From Acidobacteriota bacterium (GTDB lineage: Bacteria > Acidobacteriota > Vicinamibacteria > Vicinamibacterales > UBA8438), in NCBI GenBank assembly GCA_009838525.1, contig VXRJ01000038.1, positions 74,654 through 138,653 on the forward strand: a DNA stretch of 64,000 bases, given 5' to 3'. The notes beneath the pieces are model-generated. The model was not told the DNA's origin. It was given only the letters and a program-made list of their open reading frames with translations, and ran no database searches. This document shows, piece by piece, positions 35,429 through 42,443 of the stretch. Each line of letters starts with the position of its first letter. The stretch's first letter is position 1. Made by a program: the position numbers and the translations under genes.

Positions 35429-37408
35429 TTACGGCAGACTGAGCGCGACCCACTGGCCGGGAACGTCCAGGCCGCCGATCGGCACCACGATGTACTGCTT
35501 GCCCTCGTGCAGGTAGGTCATCGGCACGCCGGTGGTCCCCGCTTCGAGCTCCGTCTCCCAGACGAGGTCGCCGGTCTGCTTGTCGTAGGCCCGGAACCAC
35601 GGCTCGCCGTAGTTCGTGACGATCGAGTGCGGCATTCCCTCCGGAACGCGGCCGCCGGTCCGGATGCCGACGTTCGACCCTTCGCCCAAGAAGAACAGCG
35701 TTTTCGTCAGCAGCGGTCCGGGACGGCCCGGACTGCCGAGGCGGTCGAGGTTGAGATGGCGGATCGCCGGATGGTTGCGCGGCCCGTGGCCGTTCGGGAC
35801 CTGCCAGACGATCTCGCCGCGGTTCATGTCGATCGCCGTGACCCGGCCGTAGGGTGGCTTGAAGAGCGGCAGGCCGCGCGGCCCCCCGATCCACTCGCGC
35901 GTTCCCTTGATGAACGCCAGGTTGGTCCGGTCCGGGTTCCCCTCCAGGATGTCGGCGACGAAGGGCGACGTGATCGACGGGATGTAGAGGATGTTGGTCT
36001 CCGGATCGAACGACGCGCCCTGTATATCGGCGCCCCCCTGCGATCCGGGCAACTGAATCGTCCCCTGGTTGTCGTTCGGCCCGGACCCGCGCACCGTCGG
36101 CGGCGTGAACATCGGGCCGATGGTGTAGCGCTCCACGATGTCCAGCGCCTCTTCGCGCAGCTCCGGCGTGAAGTCGATCAGGTTCTCGACCGTCGCGCCC
36201 TGCCGGTCGAATGCCGGCGGCTTTGTCGGGAACGGTTGCGTCGGCGCCGTAACCTCACCCGGCGTGGTCGACTGCGGGACCGGGCGTTCCTCGATCGGCC
36301 AGACCGGCTCGCCCGTCACCCGGTCAAAAACGAATGCGAACGCCTGCTTCGTGATCTGGATGACGGCCGGGATGTCGCGGCCGTCCACCGTGATGTCGGC
36401 CAGGATCGGCGCGGCCGGGATGTCGTAGTCCCACAGCCCGTGGTGGACGAGCTGATAGTGCCAGACCCGCTCGCCGGTCTCCGCGTCGACGCAGACGATC
36501 GACTGCGTGTAGAGGTTGTCGCCCGGCCGGTGGCCACCGTACATGTCGTTCGTCGACGACGACGTCGGCATGTAGACGTAGCCCAGCTTCTCGTCCGCCG
36601 CGAAGAGCGACCAGACCGGCGCGTGACCGGTGAACTCCCAGGCGCCATCGGTCCAGCTCTCCGTCGCCGGGTCGCCGGCCTGCGGAATGGTGTGGAAGAC
36701 CCAGCGGAGCTCGCCGGTCCGGACATCGAACGCGCGCACGTCGCCCCGCAGGTCTTCCTTCGTGACGAACGTGTCGGCCATGGACTGGCCCATGACGATG
36801 ACGTCACGCACGACGGTCGGCGCGCCGCCCCAGCGATACCGGGCGCCCTCCTGCAGGCCGGTTGTCAGATTGACCCGGCCGTCGTCGCCGAAGCCCGGGA
36901 TCTTGTCGCCGGTGGCCAGATCGAGCGCATAAAGCCACTCGCCCCGGTGCGCGATCAGGCGGCGTTCGTTGCCGTCGGTCCAGTAGGCGATGCCGCGGTG
37001 GCCAGCGCCGCGGTAGCCGGCGGGCGTTTCCTCGTCGGGGCGCTGCACCCAGATGGTCTCGCCGGTTGCGGGATTCCACGCTTCGACCAGGCCGACCGCG
37101 TTCGGGGCATAGAGAACGCCGTCGATCATCAGCGGCGTCGCCCGGTTGGCGTTGCCGTAGCCCAGATCCGGGACCACATCGAGGATCGACTGATCGACGG
37201 TTGGCCGCGACCAGGCCACGCGCAGCCGATCAACGTTGCTTGCGTCGATCTGATCGAGCGGCGAGTACTTCGTCGCGCCGTCGTCGGCGCCGTACGCATG
37301 CCACTCGCCATCCACCGCCCCCTGCTGGGCGGTGGCGGGCAGGGCAGTCGCCAGCACGGCGACGATGCAGACCGTAAGCCGAGCCGACAGATCTCGATGC
37401 AGCTTCAT
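35429..37408 (-). CDS. PQQ-dependent dehydrogenase, quinoprotein type
   Basis: A 659-aa exported enzyme, ATG 37408 behind GGAGGAACGAG, signal peptide 1-27. It starts with the typical GEWHAYGADDGATKYSPLDQIDASNVDRLRVAW and has eight tryptophan-docking blades (VEAWNPATGETIWVQ, YALDLATGDKIPGFG, VRAFDVRTGELRWVFHT, AFVFDRVTGEPVWPI, AYDKQTGDLVWETEL). No CxxCH is present, so there is no attached haem and electrons must pass to a separate acceptor or quinone. It oxidises an alcohol or sugar in the periplasm; the closest described enzymes are membrane glucose/quinate-type dehydrogenases. Confidence 0.9.
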   Translation of the reverse strand: MKLHRDLSARLTVCIVAVLATALPATAQQGAVDGEWHAYGADDGATKYSPLDQIDASNVDRLRVAWSRPTVDQSILDVVPDLGYGNANRATPLMIDGVLYAPNAVGLVEAWNPATGETIWVQRPDEETPAGYRGAGHRGIAYWTDGNERRLIAHRGEWLYALDLATGDKIPGFGDDGRVNLTTGLQEGARYRWGGAPTVVRDVIVMGQSMADTFVTKEDLRGDVRAFDVRTGELRWVFHTIPQAGDPATESWTDGAWEFTGHAPVWSLFAADEKLGYVYMPTSSSTNDMYGGHRPGDNLYTQSIVCVDAETGERVWHYQLVHHGLWDYDIPAAPILADITVDGRDIPAVIQITKQAFAFVFDRVTGEPVWPIEERPVPQSTTPGEVTAPTQPFPTKPPAFDRQGATVENLIDFTPELREEALDIVERYTIGPMFTPPTVRGSGPNDNQGTIQLPGSQGGADIQGASFDPETNILYIPSITSPFVADILEGNPDRTNLAFIKGTREWIGGPRGLPLFKPPYGRVTAIDMNRGEIVWQVPNGHGPRNHPAIRHLNLDRLGSPGRPGPLLTKTLFFLGEGSNVGIRTGGRVPEGMPHSIVTNYGEPWFRAYDKQTGDLVWETELEAGTTGVPMTYLHEGKQYIVVPIGGLDVPGQWVALSLP

Positions 37409-37445
37409 CTCGTTCCTCCGTAACGCCACGCGCGGCAAGGGGCGA

Positions 37446-37901
37446 TTATAGCGACCCGGCGGCGGTTTCCGGCCGCGCGCCGGGCAGTCGCCGGACGATG
37501 GCGCTGTAACTCAGCAGCACGCGGTCGCCTTCCCATATCTCGCCCCGGACGAATGCCAGCGTGCGGGTTCGGCGGACCACCTCGCCGGACGCCTCGATGA
37601 CTGCTCCCGGGGTTCCCGGCGCGACGAAGTGGCAGTCGCACGAAACCGTCACGCATTTCTCGCCGGGTTGATCCCAGACCGCAGCCAGACAGAGCGCGTA
37701 GTCCGCGAACGTCATCAGCATGCCGCCGTGGAGCGTGCCGCCGGTGTTGGCGTGCCGGCCGTCCGACTGGAAGGCCAGGCGGATGCCGTCGCCTTCCAGC
37801 CGGTAACCGAACGGTCCGACATAGTCCTCGAACGGATCCTCGTAGGGGAACGGTCGGAACCCGTCCGGCAACCGAGGTGCGTCTGCTGTGTCGATAGCCA
37901 T
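37446..37901 (-). CDS. PaaI-type thioesterase
   Basis: A 151-aa hotdog-fold protein from the ATG at 37901; the open frame upstream lacks family similarity. The hotdog helix has HANTGGTLHGGMLMTFADYAL, with the HGG and following acidic residue of PaaI/YdiI-type acyl-CoA thioesterases, then CVTVSCDCHFVAPG. It should hydrolyse a small acyl- or aryl-acyl-CoA in the cytoplasm. It lies 37 nt after the quinoprotein start on the same strand with no shared function apparent. Confidence 0.85.
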   Translation of the reverse strand: MAIDTADAPRLPDGFRPFPYEDPFEDYVGPFGYRLEGDGIRLAFQSDGRHANTGGTLHGGMLMTFADYALCLAAVWDQPGEKCVTVSCDCHFVAPGTPGAVIEASGEVVRRTRTLAFVRGEIWEGDRVLLSYSAIVRRLPGARPETAAGSL

Positions 37902-38060
37902 AGCGGCAGATCGTAGCGGACGGACGCGTGGGATGGTGCGATGCGAAGCAGTGACGCTGGCGGGGTTCTCCCTGGGCTCCCGTTCTGACGTGGATTCAAT
38001 GCGCGGAACAACCTCGCCCCGGATGGCAAGCCAGGTGGCCAGTAGTTGGTGGGCCTGCGT

Positions 38061-38075
38061 TGCGTGCCATTGACG
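38061..38075 (+). repeat. Left arm of inverted repeat flanking the HNH gene
   Basis: TGCGTGCCATTGACG, exactly repeated in inverse orientation at 39908-39922. Similarity continues weakly for about 15 bp into each flank, and both arms would translate to CVPLTxAxHAxxR. Confidence 0.6.
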
Positions 38076-38198
38076 GTGGCGGCCCATGCCCGGCGGGCAT
38101 TTCGGAAGCGCCATAACCGGTTGCGCCTTGAAGGCAGTCGCGAACGTTCGGCCATCGAGGTCGGCACGCCGGTCGCGGCGCCACCGCAACCGATGCGG

Positions 38199-39629
38199 TC
38201 ACGCAGTCTCCTCCGCGCCCGGAGTATCCCCCGGCCTCCACGCGACGCCGATCACGTAGGGCAGGTCCAGCCGTTCGCCGTACCAGTGGGGAATCGACGT
38301 GCCGGAGTCGATCTCGATTCCGTCCTCGGCCAGCTTCGCGTCGGTCGGTGCGAGCGGAACGCCCGTCCAGACGGGAGGCGCCGGCGCCGTCGGCAGGGGC
38401 GCACCGTCCGGCTGCGTGAACCGCGGCCGGCCCTCCGCGTCGAGCGTGAGGCCGAAACCCTCCTCGTGCACCGCGCGATGATGCCGCCGGCAGAGCAGCA
38501 CGAGGTTGTCCAGCTTCGTCGCGCCCCCGTCCGCCCAGTGCTTCACATGGTGGGCGTCGCAGCGCCGCGCCTCGCAGCCCGGGAAGCGGCAGTGTTGGTC
38601 GCGTGAGGCCAGCGCCCGGCGGAGGGCGGGAGGAATCGTCCGGGTCTTGCGGCCGACGTCCAGCACCTTGCCGGCGGTATCGTGGCCCATCACCACCTTG
38701 CCGGCGTCGCAGGCAAGCCGCCGCGACGTTTCCGCGGAAACGCGGATGCCGCCCGCTTCCTCCAGGGCCGCCTGCCCGGCACGTGGCGACGCTTCGACCG
38801 AGACACTCTCGCCCGCACCGTCGGTAGCGTGTGACGTTTCCGCGGAAACGTCGTCCCGCAGCGTCTCCGGATCCACATGCACGACCACCTGGTAGCGGTC
38901 GCCCGCCGTTCCCGTGTCGAGCTTCGCGGCGAGCGCGCTCTCCGCAATCAGCCCCAGCGCATCCGCCCGCCGGCAGGCCGACGATTCCGCCTCGACGTGC
39001 TTCGGCTCCGCGTCCTTGGCTTCCTGGTGGAGCTGTTCGGACGCCGCCTCGATGGCCCGGCGCACCACCGCGCCCACCTCCGGCGTCAGCAGGCCCCGGA
39101 CGACGAACATGCCGTCGATGTCGGGATAGATGCTGAGACCCTGGTTCCGCCGCCGCTTCCGATCCTCCCGCCCCTCGTGCTGGCGGTCGCACCGCCGCCA
39201 CGCCCGGACGATACGCTCGAGGTCGGCCGCCGTCGCCTGGCGGGCGAGATGCAGCAGGCGGTCCTCGGTCGCCGGCGTCGCGACCCGGGTGATGGCGCGG
39301 ACCTTCGAGTAGGAGACGCGGCCCCGCCGCAGGGCGTCGGAGGTTTTCGGCAACTTGGCCAGGGCATGCGCGACGCGCACGTACTCCCGCGCGGTGCCGG
39401 GGGCCAGGCTGGCCCGCCAGCTCAGCCACTGGGGGTAGGACGTGGCGCCGGACCAGCCTCCCAGTTCATCGAAGCGTCGGATGCGGACGAGCAGCTCGTA
39501 GACGGCGGCGTCGATGCGAGCGGAGAGTTCGGCGATCTCGTTTTCGAGCCGGTTGCGCTCTTCGCGGTTGCGGCGGAGTTCGTCGGGAGAAGGAAACGGA
39601 TTGGTATCGGAAGTCGTGGGCGTGTCCAT
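38199..39629 (-). CDS. DUF222-HNH endonuclease (13E12-repeat type)
   Basis: A 476-aa protein from the ATG at 39629. The N-terminal DUF222 helical domain (RIDAAVYELLVRIRRFDELGG, SWRASLAPGTAREYVRVAHAL, GRVSYSKVRAITRVA) leads to a linker that repeats VSAETS. The C-terminal HNH nuclease (DQHCRFPGCEARRCDAHHVK, NLVLLCRRHHRAVHEEGF) has its His-Asn-His metal site and Cys pairs intact. Such genes are often multicopy and in mycobacteria form the REP13E12 repeat element. Here a 15-bp inverted repeat flanks the gene. Cleavage target unknown. Confidence 0.9.
   Translation of the reverse strand: MDTPTTSDTNPFPSPDELRRNREERNRLENEIAELSARIDAAVYELLVRIRRFDELGGWSGATSYPQWLSWRASLAPGTAREYVRVAHALAKLPKTSDALRRGRVSYSKVRAITRVATPATEDRLLHLARQATAADLERIVRAWRRCDRQHEGREDRKRRRNQGLSIYPDIDGMFVVRGLLTPEVGAVVRRAIEAASEQLHQEAKDAEPKHVEAESSACRRADALGLIAESALAAKLDTGTAGDRYQVVVHVDPETLRDDVSAETSHATDGAGESVSVEASPRAGQAALEEAGGIRVSAETSRRLACDAGKVVMGHDTAGKVLDVGRKTRTIPPALRRALASRDQHCRFPGCEARRCDAHHVKHWADGGATKLDNLVLLCRRHHRAVHEEGFGLTLDAEGRPRFTQPDGAPLPTAPAPPVWTGVPLAPTDAKLAEDGIEIDSGTSIPHWYGERLDLPYVIGVAWRPGDTPGAEETA
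38727..38742. repeat. Palindrome with GTTTCCGCGGAAAC core in HNH linker, copy 1
   Basis: CGTTTCCGCGGAAACG, a perfect 16-bp palindrome that encodes VSAET in the HNH gene. Copy 2 lies 109 bp away. Confidence 0.75.
38833..38852. repeat. 20-bp perfect palindrome in HNH linker, copy 2
   Basis: GACGTTTCCGCGGAAACGTC, perfectly self-complementary over 20 bp, encoding DVSAETS in the same frame as copy 1. Confidence 0.8.
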
Positions 39630-40060
39630 ACTTCGATGGTAAACCCCCACATTTCGACCCTTCAGGTGGGGCTGTGCCGCCCTCCGCGCCGTCCATATGA
39701 AGGTTTTCGTCGGAAAGTCCGGCGACGTGGCTGACCGGCCCAGCGGGGTCGCTGGAACGGCGGGTTCGCGGGCCGGTTGGGAAGTTCCGCAGGGGGGTGT
39801 GGAAAAACGTGTCAAGCAGAATTTTTCATTGACGCGCCTGTTCCGGTGCGAGCGCCGCATCGGCGACGTCGGGACACCGCGCGGCGAAGTGTGGCGTGGT
39901 CTGCTGACGTCAATGGCACGCAGTGCGGCGTCGACTGGCAGATGAAGGACGACAATGCGTAGCGACCGAAGACCTTTGCTGTCACGGGAACGGGAGCGAT
40001 CCTCTGTTTCCAGGTGCCGCCGAGCACTCGACTTCGGCTCCTAGCGGCATTCTACCTGGC
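39630..40060. other. Gene-free stretch upstream of the GTPase-helicase operon
   Basis: 431 nt with no supportable gene or RNA. It contains the right arm of the inverted repeat flanking the HNH gene (39908-39922). The operator-promoter block follows immediately. Confidence 0.55.
39908..39922 (-). repeat. Right arm of inverted repeat flanking the HNH gene
   Basis: CGTCAATGGCACGCA, the exact reverse complement of 38061-38075. The pair encloses the DUF222-HNH gene with about 280 bp of extra sequence upstream of its start. Confidence 0.6.
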
Positions 40061-40079
40061 GTTGTTCCTGTGTTGTTCC
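40061..40079 (+). promoter_or_regulatory. Left operator-like arm, two GTTGTTCC repeats
   Basis: GTTGTTCC occurs at 40061-40068 and again at 40072-40079, 11 bp apart, one helical turn. The 19-bp arm is the inverse of 40123-40141 with one mismatch. It lies just upstream of the -35 element. Confidence 0.75.
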
Positions 40080-40087
40080 GGAAATGC

Positions 40088-40117
40088 TTGACAAGCCCCG
40101 ACGGCACCGCGTATCCT
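40088..40117 (+). promoter_or_regulatory. Promoter of the GTPase-helicase operon
   Basis: TTGACA at 40088-40093, 18-bp spacer, TATCCT at 40112-40117. This is the closest match to a sigma-70 consensus seen in the window. It lies exactly between the two operator-like arms, and transcription would start about 28 nt before the GTPase ATG, inside the right arm. Confidence 0.75.
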
Positions 40118-40122
40118 GCTTG

Positions 40123-40141
40123 GGAACAACGCAGGAACAAC
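40123..40141 (-). promoter_or_regulatory. Right operator-like arm, two GGAACAAC repeats
   Basis: GGAACAAC at 40123-40130 and 40134-40141, again 11 bp apart, overlapping the expected transcription start and abutting the GGAGG ribosome-binding site (40142-40146). A protein bound here would block initiation. Confidence 0.75.
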
Positions 40142-40151
40142 GGAGGTGGGT

Positions 40152-42425
40152 ATGGTAGATCGTAAGTACTCGGCGAGTCTCAGCCAGACCCAAGGCCGGT
40201 CGGGATTCTCGGTTATCTTCAGGCACCCGGCAAGGCGGGATGATGCGACCGGCAAGCTAGGCGTTCGTGTGCGGCGCGGCCTTGGTACACGGGACGAGGC
40301 GGAGGCGATGCGGCTGCGGGACGAACTGAATGGCCTTCTGGGTGACACAAAGTACCACGATCCGGGCGCTCGAAATGAGGCCGAGCGGCGATTTGATCCC
40401 CGCGTCGTCGACATCTTCTTCGACAAGATGGTGCCCGAGGAGACAGACTTCGCGGCGCTACGCGAGGACGCCATCGCGTTGCCCGAGTCGGAACCGGACG
40501 GCTATCGGCGGGTGCTCTTTCTTGGGACGACGGGGGCTGGCAAGACGACGCTTGTGCGCCAACTGATCGGGACGGATCCACTGACGGAGCGCTTTCCCTC
40601 GACCTCGACGGCCAAGACGACCATTCACGACACCGAGATCATTCTCGCCCAAGGTGGCTGGCGAGCGGTCGTGACTTTCGTCCCGAGCGATGAAGTGCGC
40701 GAGTACCTGAACGAGTGCATCTCTGCAGCGGTGCTGGCCGCCGCCAAGGGTGCGGAGGCCGAGGTGCTCCGGCGCCTCCTGAACCATGTCAATCAACGTT
40801 TTCGCTTCAGCTACGTGCTTGGCAATGGCCCGACCGTCATGCCGAGCAGTTCCGACTTTGACGATGACGAGGAGGAAGCGGACGAGTTGGATCTCCTCTC
40901 CGGAGAGGAGCGCGATGTGATCGACATGGCGAGTACGGTGAAGCTGCTTGAACAGACGGTTGCAACGCTGCGCGAGCTCGCTCGCCGTCTCGGTGACAAG
41001 CTGCACACCGAACTCGATGTTCGAGGGGATGACGACGAGCGTGTGGCCGACGAGCTCTTTGAGGAGGAACTGGACAATCTGGTGCGGGACGAGGAGGAGT
41101 TCCACCGAGTAGCCGATGCACTAATGGAGGAGATCGAAAAGCGCTTCGACCTGCTGCCACTAGGCGAAGTCCGGAAGACGCGGCAGGGCTGGCCTCTGAC
41201 TTGGAGCGGAGAGTGGCCGGTTGAGGAGCGCGCCGCGTTTCTTCGGGCGATTTCTCGGTTTTCCAGCAACTACGCCCCCCTCTTCGGGCGGCTACTGACA
41301 CCCCTCGTGAACGGCGTGCGCGTCGCCGGTCCCTTCACACCGACCTGGAACGGAAGTGAAGTTCCCAAGCTCGTGCTTCTCGACGGCGAGGGGCTCGGCC
41401 ACACGCCCAAGTCGTCATCAGCGGTCTCGACCGCAGTGAGTCGCCGCATCGAGGCCGCAGATGCGGTACTTCTTGTGGACAGCGCCACCCAGCCGATGCA
41501 AGCGGCACCGCTCGCCGCCATGCGGGAGGTCGTGGCGACCGGGAACTCTCGCAAGCTAGTCATTGCATTTACGCACTTCGACGAGGTCAAGGGTGACAAC
41601 CTGCCGAACGCGTCTGCGAAGGCGCAGCACGTTCTAGCATCTGCGGAGAACGTGCTGGCGGCCTTCGGAGAGGATCTCGGACCGTACGCCGAGCGGGCAT
41701 TGCGCCAGCGACTGGATAGCGCTCGCTTCTTCTTGGAGAAAATCCACGAACCGCTGAGCGAGGGCACCGCATCGGGAAAGCGCACGGTCTTGCAGATCCG
41801 TAAGCTCCTTACTGCAATCGATGCAGTGATCGAGCGGCCGGAACCTCCAGAGGCGCACCCGGTCTACGACCGGATGAACTTGGTGCTCGCGATTCGCGCC
41901 GCGGCCGACGCCTTCCATGAGGCGTGGCGACCGCGCCTCGGCCTTGAGTTCAAGCCGGGTTTCGCGAAAGAGCACTGGACGCGGGTGAGGGCCCTGAGCC
42001 GACGTCTCGCAGAGGGATGGGACGACGAGTACGACACGTTGCGTCCGATCGCTGACCTGCGCAAGGAGCTGGTGGAGCGCATCTACGTGTTCGTGCAGAA
42101 ACCCCTTGGATGGGAGGAGTTCCAACCGGCCGACGACCAGAAACAGGCCTGCTTCGACGCTCTGGCCGACAACCTCGGTCCGCGGCTGCTACAGGTGTGC
42201 ACTCGCAGGATGTGGCACGAACGTGCGGAGCAGTGGCGGGACGCATACGTCAAGCACGGAACCGGTTCGACGTTCGTACGTGCCCGGATCATCGGTGATG
42301 AGATTTACGAGCCGGCGGCGCCGATTCCTGACGTCACGCCCTCTCCCGAGCGAAACAAGTTCATGCACGAGATCATCACCGAGGTCGAGAAGGCAGCCGA
42401 CGAGACGGGCTCCGTACTCAAATAG
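40152..42425 (+). CDS. P-loop GTPase-like protein with integrase-arm-like N-terminus
   Basis: A 757-aa protein. ATG 40152 is used because GGAGG ends 5 nt upstream. Residues about 4-66 (KYSASLSQTQGRSGFSVIFR, VRRGLGTRDEAEAMRLRDEL) resemble the small arm DNA-binding domain of tyrosine recombinases. Walker A is GTTGAGKTT (125-133), a switch-like STSTAKTT is at 150-157, a DxxG is D411-G414 (LLDGEGLGHT), and an altered G4 motif THFD is at 474-477 where NKxD is expected. Between them are long helices with acidic runs (DFDDDEEEADE near 235-245). No membrane segment is seen. It could be a dynamin-like or signalling GTPase that senses DNA or controls the helicase encoded 18 nt downstream. Not matched to a named family. 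Confidence 0.8.
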   Translation: MVDRKYSASLSQTQGRSGFSVIFRHPARRDDATGKLGVRVRRGLGTRDEAEAMRLRDELNGLLGDTKYHDPGARNEAERRFDPRVVDIFFDKMVPEETDFAALREDAIALPESEPDGYRRVLFLGTTGAGKTTLVRQLIGTDPLTERFPSTSTAKTTIHDTEIILAQGGWRAVVTFVPSDEVREYLNECISAAVLAAAKGAEAEVLRRLLNHVNQRFRFSYVLGNGPTVMPSSSDFDDDEEEADELDLLSGEERDVIDMASTVKLLEQTVATLRELARRLGDKLHTELDVRGDDDERVADELFEEELDNLVRDEEEFHRVADALMEEIEKRFDLLPLGEVRKTRQGWPLTWSGEWPVEERAAFLRAISRFSSNYAPLFGRLLTPLVNGVRVAGPFTPTWNGSEVPKLVLLDGEGLGHTPKSSSAVSTAVSRRIEAADAVLLVDSATQPMQAAPLAAMREVVATGNSRKLVIAFTHFDEVKGDNLPNASAKAQHVLASAENVLAAFGEDLGPYAERALRQRLDSARFFLEKIHEPLSEGTASGKRTVLQIRKLLTAIDAVIERPEPPEAHPVYDRMNLVLAIRAAADAFHEAWRPRLGLEFKPGFAKEHWTRVRALSRRLAEGWDDEYDTLRPIADLRKELVERIYVFVQKPLGWEEFQPADDQKQACFDALADNLGPRLLQVCTRRMWHERAEQWRDAYVKHGTGSTFVRARIIGDEIYEPAAPIPDVTPSPERNKFMHEIITEVEKAADETGSVLK

Positions 42426-42443
42426 GCGGTAGAGAATACTGCG

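Noticed and set aside
39697-40027. Short frames between the HNH gene and the GTPase operon
   Set aside because: No family features and no start signals; one covers the inverted-repeat arm.
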